DNA from: Marinobacter sediminum
GTDB taxonomy: Bacteria; Pseudomonadota; Gammaproteobacteria; Pseudomonadales; Oleiphilaceae
Direction of reading: 5' to 3'
Length of the DNA: 64,000 nt
Assembly (NCBI RefSeq): GCF_016820575.1
Contig: NZ_JAEMQH010000001.1
Coordinates: 62,001-126,000, forward strand
Below are positions 26,679-35,761 of the stretch, piece by piece. Under the pieces are notes generated by a model, which saw nothing but the letters and a program-made list of their open reading frames with translations, was not told the DNA's origin and made no database searches. Position numbers and translations under genes: made by a program. Positions within the stretch are counted from its first letter, which is position 1. The number at the start of each line of letters is the position of its first letter.

Positions 26679-27313
26679 CACGTCATCATCCCGACAGTCT
26701 GAGCTTGATGGAATACAGTGCCGGCAATTTAAGCGAGCCGCACGCTCTGTGCATCAGGCTGCACTTGGATGAATGTCCTCACTGCCGCAGCCGCGTCGAT
26801 ACGCTCGACAGCCTGGGCGCGGTAATGATGGAACAGCAGCCGAAAGTAACTGTCTCCGAGAGCATGTTCGACAGCATTCTGTCCATGATCGACAACGAGC
26901 CAGCCGGAGCAGCAAATGCTGCGCCTGCGCCACGCCTGAGTCCCTTGCAGAAGCTGCTCGGCGACGACATCAACAAGCTGCCGTGGAAGCGGCAGATGGG
27001 CGACGTCAGCGTGCTGGACATTACCGATCGTTTCCCCGGCCAGTCTGAACAGGTTGTGCTGCAGAAACTGGCGGCAGGCGGCAAGGCTCCCGCCCATACC
27101 CATCGGGGCGAGGAAACGACGATCGTCTTGCAGGGTGCATTTGCCGACCAGAAAGGCGTTTTCAATCAGTGGGACTTTGTCGTGCTGGATGATAAGGACG
27201 AGCACAAGCCTGTGGCTGTAGGTTGTGAAGACTGCATCACGCTGTCGGTATTGAGTGCACCGGTGAAACTGACCGGCACCTTTACCCGGATGTTGAACCC
27301 GTTCATTCGCTGA
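26675..27313 (+). CDS. chrR: ChrR-family zinc anti-sigma factor with C-terminal cupin
   Basis: The 212-residue protein has an N-terminal zinc anti-sigma domain with H30, C34 and C37 (RLHLDECPHCR), plus an N-terminal His pair at 4-5. The C-terminal cupin carries H141, H143 and E147 (HTHRGEE) and H177 (DEHKP). The four cupin ligands fall at the same residue numbers as I recall for R. sphaeroides ChrR, so both metal sites should be functional. It holds the sigma factor inactive until singlet oxygen or peroxide-like stress destabilises it. Translation is coupled to the sigma gene (ATGA). Confidence 0.93.
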   Translation: MTRHHPDSLSLMEYSAGNLSEPHALCIRLHLDECPHCRSRVDTLDSLGAVMMEQQPKVTVSESMFDSILSMIDNEPAGAANAAPAPRLSPLQKLLGDDINKLPWKRQMGDVSVLDITDRFPGQSEQVVLQKLAAGGKAPAHTHRGEETTIVLQGAFADQKGVFNQWDFVVLDDKDEHKPVAVGCEDCITLSVLSAPVKLTGTFTRMLNPFIR

Positions 27314-27332
27314 ACGGGCTAAAGCTAAGAAG

Positions 27333-27359
27333 AAGGGCGATCATAGATCGCCCTTTTTT
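27333..27359. terminator. Terminator after rpoE-chrR
   Basis: AAGGGCGATC-ATA-GATCGCCCTT with a TTTTTT tail ends the rightward operon. On the minus strand the tail is TTCTT, so it may work less well for the SDR gene. Confidence 0.88.
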
Positions 27360-27373
27360 GTGCCCGTCATAAG

Positions 27374-28117
27374 CTACCAGGGCAATTCCGAGCCATCCCA
27401 ACTCAGGAAGCGGCCGTTGTCGTCACTGGTCACGTTGCCAAGGACCTTGAGCAGATTCCCCGCGGTCTGCGCCGGCGTGTGCACCTTCAGTTGCGCCAGC
27501 GACTGGCGGAACGGCTCACTGAGCGCTGATTCGGTGGTGCCCGGGTGCAGCGCCACACACGCTACCGGCTTACAACGCCGGGGCAACTCCACCGACAGCC
27601 CGCGCACCAGCATATTCAGAGCCGCCTTGGAGCTGCGATAGGCATACCAGCCACCCAGGCGATTGTCGGTGATCGAGCCCACCTTCGCCGAAATTGCCGC
27701 AATACGTTTCAGCTCCTTGTGCCTGAGCCACGGGATCAGAGCCTGCACCAGCAGGCCTAATCCGGTGACATTGACGGCAAAAGCCTGGCTCATGGCATTG
27801 GCAGACAAGTCTTCCAGGCGTTTCTCCGGAAACACGGTGTCGGAATGCAACAAGCCGGCCGCGTAAATAACGGTGTCGATACCCTCCCGGGCCGGGAACA
27901 CGGACTCCAACGCCTCGGTCATCGAGGCCAGAGAACCGCTATCACTGGCATCCCATGGCACCAAGGTGACTCGATCGGAGCTGCGCAACGTCTCGGGCGC
28001 CCGATCCGGATCCCGGCACAAACCCACTACCCGGCTGTCCGGGTACTCGGCCAGAATGGCCTCTGCCAACGCGGCGCCGATGGCTCCCGACGCCCCCGCT
28101 ATCAACACTCGCTTCAT
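27374..28117 (-). CDS. Short-chain dehydrogenase/reductase
   Basis: The 247-residue SDR has an N-terminal nucleotide motif MKRVLIAGASGAIGAALAEA, the NAG-equivalent YAAGLLHSD and the catalytic Tyr-Lys pair in YAYRSSKAALNM, with an upstream ISAKVGS serine. The start at 28117 has GGGAGAGG upstream. Substrate is unknown. An SDR gene is a typical member of the ChrR-controlled gene set in other proteobacteria. Here it sits convergent to rpoE-chrR, but I find no TGATCC-N18-TAA element upstream on its strand, so membership is only a suggestion. Confidence 0.88.
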   Translation of the reverse strand: MKRVLIAGASGAIGAALAEAILAEYPDSRVVGLCRDPDRAPETLRSSDRVTLVPWDASDSGSLASMTEALESVFPAREGIDTVIYAAGLLHSDTVFPEKRLEDLSANAMSQAFAVNVTGLGLLVQALIPWLRHKELKRIAAISAKVGSITDNRLGGWYAYRSSKAALNMLVRGLSVELPRRCKPVACVALHPGTTESALSEPFRQSLAQLKVHTPAQTAGNLLKVLGNVTSDDNGRFLSWDGSELPW

Positions 28118-28354
28118 AATACCTCTCCCACCGCTGAGAACATTCCCGGGCACAGGCTTCTACTCGCGCCGTGCACTCGAATTCTGTAGGAAATACGCAC
28201 AGTTTAATGGCTGGACTGCTGGCGCCTGTGAACCGGGACATTAAAACGGGCGTATGAATCACCTGTTCCAATCAAACACAACCCGACACCACAAGATCGC
28301 GGGCCATTTGGCTCGGGGTCTCAAGATAAAGAAGCACACTGAGGAGAGTACTCC

Positions 28355-30130
28355 ATGCAATACCAGGCTCCTGCGAACGATCTTCGCTTTCTGTTGTTTG
28401 ATGTATTGGGTGCAGACCGGCTCCACGAGCTGGAAAAGTACGCCGACGCTACGCCGGATCTGATCTCTGCGGTCATCGACGAAGCCGGCAAACTGGCCGC
28501 GGAAGTGATCCAGCCCACCAACCAGGTTGGCGATCGCGAAGGCTGCAGCTACGATCCCGAGACCCATGCGGTGACCACGCCCGCAGGATTCAAGGACGCC
28601 TATAAGAAGTTTGTTGAGGGTGGCTGGACCGCTCTGGACGCACCGCTGGAATTCGGTGGCCAGGGACTTCCGCACACCCTTAAATTTGTTGTCGATGAGA
28701 TGGTCTGCTCCACCAACCTGTCGCTGGGTATGTACCCGGGCCTGACCCACGGCGCCATCAGTGCCCTGCACGCCCACGGCTCTGATGAGCTGAAAAAGGT
28801 GTACTTGGAGAAACTCATCTCAGGCGAGTGGACCGGCACCATGTGCCTGACCGAGCCCCAGTGTGGTACTGACCTGGGGCTGATCCGCTCCCGCGCGACA
28901 CCGAACGACGACGGCAGCTATGCCATCGAAGGCACCAAGATCTGGATCACCGGTGGTGAACATGATCTGGTCGACAACATTGTCCACCTGGTACTGGCCA
29001 AGCTGCCCGGTGCACCCGACACCACTAAGGGCATCTCCCTGTTCGTGGTACCCAAGGTCCTGCCAGACACCGGCGAGCGTAACCCCGCGTTCTGTGGCGG
29101 CCTGGAACACAAAATGGGCATCAAGGGCTCCGCCACCTGCGTGATGAATTTTGAAGGCGCCAAGGGCTGGCTGGTCGGCGAGCCTAATGACGGCATGCGG
29201 GCCATGTTCACCATGATGAACGAAGCCCGCCTGATGGTGGGCATGCAGGGCCTGGGCCTGGCCGAAATGGCCTACCAGGAAAGCCTGGGGTTTGCTCGCG
29301 AGCGCCTGCAGAGTCGCTCCCTGAGTGGCCCCAAGAATCCGGACGGTCCGGCCGATCCGATTATTGTGCATCCGGATGTGCGTCGTATGTTGATGCGCCA
29401 GAAGGTACTGAACGAGGGTATGCGGGCGCTGGCCCTGTTTACCGGCCATCAACTGGATCTTTCGGTGGCCCACCCGGACGAGGCGGTGCGCGAATCGTCG
29501 GATGATCTGGTGCAGCTACTCACGCCTGTGGTCAAAGCCTTCCTGACCGATGAGGGTTTCAACAACGCCAACACCGGTCTGCAGGTACTGGGCGGTTCCG
29601 GCTTCACCACCGACTGGCCGCTGGAGCAGCTGGTTCGTGATGGCCGCATCGCCCGGATCTACGAGGGTACCAACGGCATCCAGGCCATGGACCTGGTCGG
29701 CCGCAAGCTGAGCCTGAAGGGCGGACAACTGGTCCGTAGCCTGTTTGGTGTGCTCACCGGTTACCTCAAGGACAACCCGGAAGCGCCCCATCGTGAAGAG
29801 CTGAAAGATGCCATCAAATGTCTTGAGGAAGCCACCATGTGGCTGGCAAGCAACGCGCCGAGCGATCCGGAACAGGCCGGTTCCGCCGCCACTCCGTATC
29901 TCCGACTGATGGCCCTGACGGTGATCGGCTACCTCTGGTCGCGCATGGCCGGTGTTGCCGGTCAGCAACTGGAAGCGGATGGCGCCAACAAGCCGCTGCT
30001 GGAGAGCAAGCAGGTGTCTGCCCGTTTCTACTTTGAGAAACTGCTGCCGGAAATCCACTGGCTGCTGGGCGACATCAAGACTGGCAAAGACAGCCTGATG
30101 GCGTTCGACGACGACCACTGGGCCGCTTAA
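28355..30130 (+). CDS. Acyl-CoA dehydrogenase (DmdC-like, long form)
   Basis: The 591-residue flavoprotein is longer than classical 380-residue acyl-CoA dehydrogenases and has the extra C-terminal domain of the DmdC/FadE5-type group. FAD/substrate motifs are TMCLTEPQCGTDLGLIRS and KIWITGGEHDL. The catalytic-base region is RIARIYEGTNGIQAMDLVGRK. It introduces the 2,3-double bond into an acyl-CoA. Related proteins act on fatty acyl-CoA or 3-methylmercaptopropionyl-CoA, and sequence alone does not decide. A well-spaced GAGGAGAG precedes the ATG. A GGTCAGGGCC/GGCCCTGACC hairpin follows. Confidence 0.92.
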   Translation: MQYQAPANDLRFLLFDVLGADRLHELEKYADATPDLISAVIDEAGKLAAEVIQPTNQVGDREGCSYDPETHAVTTPAGFKDAYKKFVEGGWTALDAPLEFGGQGLPHTLKFVVDEMVCSTNLSLGMYPGLTHGAISALHAHGSDELKKVYLEKLISGEWTGTMCLTEPQCGTDLGLIRSRATPNDDGSYAIEGTKIWITGGEHDLVDNIVHLVLAKLPGAPDTTKGISLFVVPKVLPDTGERNPAFCGGLEHKMGIKGSATCVMNFEGAKGWLVGEPNDGMRAMFTMMNEARLMVGMQGLGLAEMAYQESLGFARERLQSRSLSGPKNPDGPADPIIVHPDVRRMLMRQKVLNEGMRALALFTGHQLDLSVAHPDEAVRESSDDLVQLLTPVVKAFLTDEGFNNANTGLQVLGGSGFTTDWPLEQLVRDGRIARIYEGTNGIQAMDLVGRKLSLKGGQLVRSLFGVLTGYLKDNPEAPHREELKDAIKCLEEATMWLASNAPSDPEQAGSAATPYLRLMALTVIGYLWSRMAGVAGQQLEADGANKPLLESKQVSARFYFEKLLPEIHWLLGDIKTGKDSLMAFDDDHWAA

Positions 30131-30140
30131 GGTCAGAACC

Positions 30141-30164
30141 GGTCAGGGCCAAACGGCCCTGACC
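30141..30164 (+). terminator. Perfect hairpin after the acyl-CoA dehydrogenase gene
   Basis: GGTCAGGGCC-AAAC-GGCCCTGACC is a ten-base perfect stem just after the stop. The tail TCCCCTTCCTC has few Ts, so termination may not be complete. Confidence 0.6.
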
Positions 30165-30290
30165 TCCCCTTCCTCTTGCAACACCCTGCACCGTCCGAGT
30201 ACTGCAACACCTGCGGTCTTACCCGGCTCTGGGTTACAATTGCGCTCTTTGATTCCGTCCGGTCCCACACCGGACCCGACCGGAGGCCGC

Positions 30291-31082
30291 ATGAACGCCG
30301 ACGATTACGCCTTTCGCTTTGGTGGCATTGAACGACTCTATGGGCGCCGCGCCCTGGAGGCCTTTCGATCCTCCCACATCGCCATTGTCGGACTGGGGGG
30401 CGTGGGCTCCTGGGCCGCCGAATCCCTCGCCCGTAGTGGCATCGGCACCATCACCCTGATCGACATGGACGACATCTGCGTGTCCAACACCAACCGCCAG
30501 CTTCATGCCTTGGAGCAGCAGTACGGTCGTACCAAGACCGATGCCATGGCGGACCGCCTGCGGGCCATCAATCCCCAGGCTGATATCCGGGTGCATTTCG
30601 GTTTCCTGACCACCAAGAACGTCGCTGAACTGATCACCCCGGAGATGACCGGCGTGGTCGATGCCATCGACAGCGTTAAAGCCAAGGCCGCCCTGATCGC
30701 GCACTGTCAGCGCCGCAAACTCCCACTGGTCTGCGCCGGCGGTGCCGGTGGCCAGATGGACCCGACCCAGATCCAGGTCGCGGATTTGAGCAAGACCACC
30801 CAGGACCCACTGCTGGCTAAGGTGCGAAACCTGTTACGCCGGGAGTACGGTTTCTCGCGCAACCCAAAACGCCGTTTTGGTATTGAAGCCGTATACTCGC
30901 TGGAACAACTGACATATCCTGCCGGAGACGGCGAAGTGTGCTTGCAGAAACCGGCAACCGATGGCCCGGTGCGACTGGATTGCGCGTCCGGTTTCGGCGC
31001 GGCAAGCCCGGTCACCGCCAGTTTTGGCTTCTTTGCGGCGTCCCGGCTGCTGAACCGGATCGCCAGACGCGCCAACCAATAA
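30291..31082 (+). CDS. tcdA: tRNA threonylcarbamoyladenosine dehydratase TcdA
   Basis: The 263-residue E1-like ATPase cyclises t6A37 to ct6A in tRNAs reading ANN codons. The nucleotide motif is AIVGLGGVGSWAAESLARSGIG. The DMDDICVSNTNRQLHAL segment and VDAIDSVKAKAALI are characteristic. ATG at 30291 (MNADDYAF) follows CGGAGG with good spacing. Last residues form a predicted hydrophobic C-terminal helix (FGFFAASRLLNRIARR), as in E. coli TcdA. The next gene starts 21 bases later. Confidence 0.95.
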   Translation: MNADDYAFRFGGIERLYGRRALEAFRSSHIAIVGLGGVGSWAAESLARSGIGTITLIDMDDICVSNTNRQLHALEQQYGRTKTDAMADRLRAINPQADIRVHFGFLTTKNVAELITPEMTGVVDAIDSVKAKAALIAHCQRRKLPLVCAGGAGGQMDPTQIQVADLSKTTQDPLLAKVRNLLRREYGFSRNPKRRFGIEAVYSLEQLTYPAGDGEVCLQKPATDGPVRLDCASGFGAASPVTASFGFFAASRLLNRIARRANQ

Positions 31083-31103
31083 CCCTAAGGATTTGCCCTC
31101 ATT

Positions 31104-33026
31104 ATGCCCATTAGCACAGTCCTGCTGCTTGCCAGCATCGGCGTTCTCTCCCTGTTCTGCCAATGGCTGGCCTGGCGAGTCAGGATGCCGGCAATCCTGT
31201 TTCTGCTCGCCGGCGGCCTAGCGGCGGGTCCGCTTTTCGGCTTTCTGGTCCCGGAAGCCGTATTCGGCGAACTGCTGTTCCCGGTCGTCTCCCTGGCGGT
31301 TGCCATCATCCTCTTCGAGGGCAGCCTGACCCTGCGCCTGGCCGAGATTCGTGGCCATGGCAAAATGGTGCGCAACCTGATTCCGGTTGGCTCCATTGTT
31401 ACCTGCATCATCGGCACCTTATCAGTACGCTGGCTGCTGGATGTCTCCTGGCCGGTGGCACTGCTGTTCGGCGCCATCTCCATCGTCACCGGCCCCACGG
31501 TGATCGCGCCGCTGCTGCGCTCGGTGCGGCCCAAGTCCAACCTGGCCAACATCCTGCGCTGGGAAGGCATCATCATCGATCCGGTCGGCGCGCTGCTGGC
31601 GGTACTGGTATTCGAGGGCATTATCTCCTGGGGCCAGGGCAACGTCTTTGGCCACTCGCTCTACATCTTCGGCAAGACCCTGATGGTGGGCTTCCTCATT
31701 GGCGCGATTGCCGGCTATCTGAACGGCCTGGCCCTGAGGAAACACCTGATTCCCCAGTACCTGCACAACGCCGGCACCCTCACCTTTATGCTCGGTGTTT
31801 ACGCCTTGTCCAACGAAATGGCGCACGAGTCGGGCCTGCTCACGGTCACTGTCATGGGCATCTGGATGGCTAACATGAAGCAGGTGCCCATTGAGAGCAT
31901 CCTGGAATTCAAGGAGTCGCTCAGTGTCTTGCTGATTTCCGCCCTGTTCATCATTCTGGCCGCCCGCGTAGAGTTCAGTGCCATTGTCGAGCTGGGCTGG
32001 GGCCTGGCCCTTGTGCTGGCGATCCTGATGCTGGTGGCCCGGCCACTGAGCATCTTCCTGTCGGCCATCGGCACCAAGCTGAACTGGCGCGAGAAACTGT
32101 TCCTGAGCTGGATTGCCCCGCGGGGCATTGTGGCCGCTGCGGTCTCGGCCCTGTTTGCCTTCCAGCTACAGAAGCTGGGTTACGAGAGTGCCGGCACCCT
32201 GGTGCCGCTGGTGTTCATGTTGATTATTGCCACGGTAACACTGCAGAGTCTGACCGCGCGGCCAGTAGCAAAAATGCTGAAGGTGGACGAGCCGGCGGAG
32301 TATGGCTTCCTGATACTCGGCGCCAATCCGGTGGCACGGATGATCGGCCTGGCTCTGAAGAAGTACGAGGTTCCAGTCACGCTGGCGGACACCAACTGGG
32401 AGAACGTGCGCCAGGCACGGATGGAAAACCTGCAGACCTATTTCGGCAACCCGGTGTCGGAGCACGCCTCCACCCACCTGGACCTGACAGGGATCGGCAA
32501 CCTGTTGGTGATTTCGCCCTACAAGCACATGAACTCCCTGGCCACCTATCACTTCCTGGATTGGTTCGGGAACCATAGCGTGTTCAGTCTCGCGGAAGGT
32601 GACCAAGACCAGAAGGCGCGCCACCAGACCGCGGAGAAGATTCAGATGACCCGAGGCCTGTTTGGGGGCGTGAGCTACGCCAAACTGGCCAGCCTGGCGA
32701 GCCAGGACTACACGGTGCGCACCACTCAGCTCAGCGACGAGTTCAGCTACGACGACTTCCTGAGCAAGTTCCAGCGCCAGGCCCTGGTGTTGTTCGTGTT
32801 CGACAGCAAGGGCCACGTCATGCCGGTCATGGACATGGAGACGTTGAAACCGGAGAAAGACTGGATGCTGATCAGCCTGGTTCCGCCCCAGGCCCGTAAG
32901 GAACGCAAGGAGCGGGACGGCCAGGCAGACAACGGCGCTGCCACTGGCGACAGTTCGAACGAGAAGGAGAGCGAGATTCCGGGCAAGAGCTCAGAGTCGG
33001 AAAAAGCGGGTAACCAAGGGGCTTAA
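31104..33026 (+). CDS. CPA-type sodium/potassium:proton antiporter
   Basis: The 640-residue protein has about twelve transmembrane helices (to about residue 390) of the Na+/H+ exchanger fold. They include LFEGSLTLRLAEI, the acidic IVTGPTVIAPLLRSVRPKSN and WEGIIIDPVGALLAVLVFEG, whose Asp likely carries cation/proton exchange. Residues 395-500 form a TrkA/RCK-like Rossmann domain (YGFLILGANPVARMIGLALKK), so transport is probably regulated by a nucleotide. The last 50 residues are highly charged and look disordered. The transported ion is not readable from sequence. Confidence 0.88.
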   Translation: MPISTVLLLASIGVLSLFCQWLAWRVRMPAILFLLAGGLAAGPLFGFLVPEAVFGELLFPVVSLAVAIILFEGSLTLRLAEIRGHGKMVRNLIPVGSIVTCIIGTLSVRWLLDVSWPVALLFGAISIVTGPTVIAPLLRSVRPKSNLANILRWEGIIIDPVGALLAVLVFEGIISWGQGNVFGHSLYIFGKTLMVGFLIGAIAGYLNGLALRKHLIPQYLHNAGTLTFMLGVYALSNEMAHESGLLTVTVMGIWMANMKQVPIESILEFKESLSVLLISALFIILAARVEFSAIVELGWGLALVLAILMLVARPLSIFLSAIGTKLNWREKLFLSWIAPRGIVAAAVSALFAFQLQKLGYESAGTLVPLVFMLIIATVTLQSLTARPVAKMLKVDEPAEYGFLILGANPVARMIGLALKKYEVPVTLADTNWENVRQARMENLQTYFGNPVSEHASTHLDLTGIGNLLVISPYKHMNSLATYHFLDWFGNHSVFSLAEGDQDQKARHQTAEKIQMTRGLFGGVSYAKLASLASQDYTVRTTQLSDEFSYDDFLSKFQRQALVLFVFDSKGHVMPVMDMETLKPEKDWMLISLVPPQARKERKERDGQADNGAATGDSSNEKESEIPGKSSESEKAGNQGA

Positions 33027-33036
33027 GCCAAGCCCC

Positions 33037-34020
33037 TCAGCGGCAGTCCAGCACCAATTTGCCACGCACGTGACCGCCTTCGAGCAGCTCATGGGCGTGG
33101 ACAACCTGATCAAGGGGAAAGACCTGATCCAGGTGTACCCGGACATCGCCATCCTCGATCAGCTCGGCGATTTCATCCAGATGGAAGACATCAGGACGCA
33201 CGGTCATACCGTGGGCACGCAAGCCCATGTTCTCGGCGGCGCTGATGATCTCATCGGCGGTCACCGTCGGGATGGTCACCAGCACGCCATGCTCACCCAG
33301 GGTATGTAGCGAGCGCTTACCTTCCTCACCACCCACCAGATCAAGCACAACATCAAGCCCGTAGCACTCTTCAGCTACGTCGGTGGTGCGGTAATCAATG
33401 ACTTCGTGCACACCCAGCTCGGCCAGGAAATCCCGGTTCGAGGCGGACGCCGTGGCCACCACATGAGCACCGCGCTCGAGTGCAAACTGAACCGCAAAAT
33501 GCCCGACTCCACCGGCACCGGCGTGAATCAGGATTTTCTGCCCGGACTCCAGCTTGGCCACCTCAAACAACGCCTGCCAGGCGGTCAGTGCCGCCAACGG
33601 TAAAGCCCCCGCAGCCAGCAGATCCAATTCCTCCGGCACTATGGCAAATTCATCGGCCCCGGCCACCGCGTAACTGGCGTAACCACCACCGCCCTCAGGA
33701 AAACCGATCATGCCCATTACCCGATCGCCGGGTGCCAGTGTCGTCACGTCGTCGGCAACGGCGACTACTTCGCCGGCGACGTCGTAACCGGGGGTCCAGG
33801 GCAGACTGTTTTCAATCTGCCGGGCGGCGAAGCCAAGCCCCTTTCGGGTTTTCCAGTCGATGGGATTGAGACCGGCGCCATGGACACGCACCAGCACCTG
33901 GCCCGCGCCGGGCTGTGGGATGTCCGACGTTTTCACCTGCAGGACATCTCGTTCGCCAAACCGGTCATAGCTGACATGACGCATGGTGGTTTCGGTGTTC
34001 GACTCTTCAGGATTTACCAT
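33037..34020 (-). CDS. NADPH:quinone reductase-type MDR oxidoreductase
   Basis: The 327-residue zinc-free medium-chain dehydrogenase has a GroES-like N-terminal half (LVRVHGAGLNPIDWKTRKGLG). The NADPH motif is ILIHAGAGGVGHFAVQFALERGA. The conserved PLAALTAWQALFE linker is present, and the cysteine zinc ligands of alcohol dehydrogenases are absent. The start at 34020 has CCGGAGAC upstream; a second ATG twelve codons later (MRHVSYDRF) is the more usual family start but lacks a ribosome binding site. Electron acceptor unknown. Single gene, convergent with the antiporter. Confidence 0.9.
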   Translation of the reverse strand: MVNPEESNTETTMRHVSYDRFGERDVLQVKTSDIPQPGAGQVLVRVHGAGLNPIDWKTRKGLGFAARQIENSLPWTPGYDVAGEVVAVADDVTTLAPGDRVMGMIGFPEGGGGYASYAVAGADEFAIVPEELDLLAAGALPLAALTAWQALFEVAKLESGQKILIHAGAGGVGHFAVQFALERGAHVVATASASNRDFLAELGVHEVIDYRTTDVAEECYGLDVVLDLVGGEEGKRSLHTLGEHGVLVTIPTVTADEIISAAENMGLRAHGMTVRPDVFHLDEIAELIEDGDVRVHLDQVFPLDQVVHAHELLEGGHVRGKLVLDCR

Positions 34021-34096
34021 GACAGTCTCCGGACAACGGCGCTTACGGAAAGCAGAGGTTTTTTTTCAGACTAGCAGAAATGCCACCAAAGGTGAT

Positions 34097-34570
34097 TCAT
34101 TTGACGGCCACACCGACGCCGCCGTCGACTGCGGCGGCCGCCAGGATCTCGGCGAATTCCCGGGGAGCTCGACTCGGGCGCTGGGATTTCATATCGACGC
34201 AGGCATGGGTGGAAACCGCCCGCACCAGGGTCTTGCCGTCAGCCGGGCGGACCAGCTGGAACTGGCGCGAAGAGCGGAAGCGGCCGTCGTAGCCGGTCAA
34301 CCAGGTGCCCAGGATCAGCCGGTCACCGGCGTTGGCCGATGCCAGGTAGTCGATTTCGGTGCGGGTGATGGCCATCGCCTTGCCCGTCGCCTCATGCAAT
34401 TCCCAGGTCATACCCAGACTTTCGATGTGGGCCCAGCTTACGTCTTCCAGCCAGCGCACGTAGACCACGTTATTGGCGTGTCCCAGGCGATCGGTGTCGT
34501 CGTCGCGCACGGTAATTTCGAGGGTGAACGGATCAGGCAGATCCCATTGAGGGGCGCTGGCATCGGTCAT
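34097..34570 (-). CDS. Acyl-CoA thioesterase (4HBT hot-dog fold)
   Basis: The 157-residue protein shows the 4-hydroxybenzoyl-CoA thioesterase/YbgC pattern: VRDDDTDRLGHANNVVYVRWLED with the catalytic Asp replaced into the TDRLGHANN box, followed by a long helix and ITRTEIDYLASANAGD. It probably hydrolyses acyl-CoA. It overlaps the upstream SMP-30-like gene by four bases (ATGA), so the two are co-translated. Confidence 0.88.
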   Translation of the reverse strand: MTDASAPQWDLPDPFTLEITVRDDDTDRLGHANNVVYVRWLEDVSWAHIESLGMTWELHEATGKAMAITRTEIDYLASANAGDRLILGTWLTGYDGRFRSSRQFQLVRPADGKTLVRAVSTHACVDMKSQRPSRAPREFAEILAAAAVDGGVGVAVK

Positions 34571-35655
34571 ACTTCATCGTCTCCAAGACCGGGGATGGCC
34601 TGCAACGGTAGCCGCCCGATACGATCGTTGTGAAGTGAACCAAAGTATAGGTAACCGCCATGGGGGTTGACCGAGGTAATCTCCTGTAGATGCGTGCCCC
34701 GGGTGTCATGGAGACTGGTGATCACCTCGCCGTCCCGATCGAAGGCTACCACCAGGCCATACTCCCGCGGCGTGGGCTTCAGGCGATCCGGCAGTTTGGC
34801 CACCAGATCCTTGAGCCAGGGGTTACGGTGCAGGGCATCCACCTGGGCATTGCGCAGCGACGGAAACGCCACCCAGAAGCGCCCGCTCTGATCCACCGCC
34901 AGGTTATCCGGAAAGCCCGGCAGGTTGTCAGCAAACACCTCAGCCTGGCCGGCCTTGGGACCATGAATCCAGTAGCGCAGGGTGCGGTACTTCCAGGTTT
35001 CATTGACCAGCACGAAGGACCCGTCCGGCGAGACCGAAACGCCGTTGGCAAAGTGCAGATTGCCGAGCAAAACCTCGACCTTGCCCGTAAACGGTGAGTA
35101 CCGCAGCAGGCGCCCGTGAGGACGCATTTCCAGGAGGTCGAGCCGGTAATCCGGTTGCTGGAAACGGGAACTGGCGTCGGTGAAGTAGATGCGGCCATCG
35201 GGACCGATATCGACGTCGTCGGTGAACCGGAACGGGGTGCCCTCGGCTTCCCGAGCCAACACGGTGATGGTTTTGTCCGGGGCAATCGACAACAGCCCTT
35301 TCCAGGCGTCGGCCACGATCAGGTTACCGGCGTCATCGAACACCAGACCCAGGGGGCGGCCTTCGGTCTTGAGCCAGGTTTCCACCCGGCCATCGGGGAA
35401 CAGCCGGACAATGCGGCCATCCTGGGTGCCGGCGTAGACAGTACCATCGTCACTGACGGTGGTATCTTCCGGGCCATACACTTGCCCGCGAGCCAGCAGA
35501 TCCGCCAGCCGGAGCCGCTCATTGGGGGCCAAGGGCCCGGTCAGTGGCGGCGGCGAGGGTGGCTGCCAGGCCTTGCTGTCAATGGGCGATGGTGTCAGCA
35601 GAAAACCGCCCAGCAACACGAACAGGACCAGCGCTCCCACCATCAACCATTTCAT
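34567..35655 (-). CDS. SMP-30/gluconolactonase/strictosidine synthase-like beta-propeller protein
   Basis: The 362-residue protein begins with an uncleaved-looking N-terminal membrane anchor or signal (MKWLMVGALVLFVLLGGFLL) and continues as a six-bladed propeller. Blades are marked by repeats such as GPEDTTVSDDGTVYAG, TDDVDIGPDGRIYFTDAS, HFANGVSVSPDGSFVLVNET and DNLAVDQSGRFWVAFPS. The layout resembles the strictosidine synthase/adipocyte membrane-associated group, which includes lactonases and arylesterases. The periplasmic side is likely. Its coupling to a thioesterase gene suggests lipid- or lactone-related chemistry, but the substrate is unknown. Confidence 0.82.
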   Translation of the reverse strand: MKWLMVGALVLFVLLGGFLLTPSPIDSKAWQPPSPPPLTGPLAPNERLRLADLLARGQVYGPEDTTVSDDGTVYAGTQDGRIVRLFPDGRVETWLKTEGRPLGLVFDDAGNLIVADAWKGLLSIAPDKTITVLAREAEGTPFRFTDDVDIGPDGRIYFTDASSRFQQPDYRLDLLEMRPHGRLLRYSPFTGKVEVLLGNLHFANGVSVSPDGSFVLVNETWKYRTLRYWIHGPKAGQAEVFADNLPGFPDNLAVDQSGRFWVAFPSLRNAQVDALHRNPWLKDLVAKLPDRLKPTPREYGLVVAFDRDGEVITSLHDTRGTHLQEITSVNPHGGYLYFGSLHNDRIGRLPLQAIPGLGDDEV

Positions 35656-35761
35656 AGATCATGCCCGCCTGTTCGTGTATTCAAGCCCGTTTCCGCGATG
35701 GCTTAACCTTAGCAGACCGCCGCCACCCGAGAAAAATGCGCACCCCGGGGAAGAAAATAAC

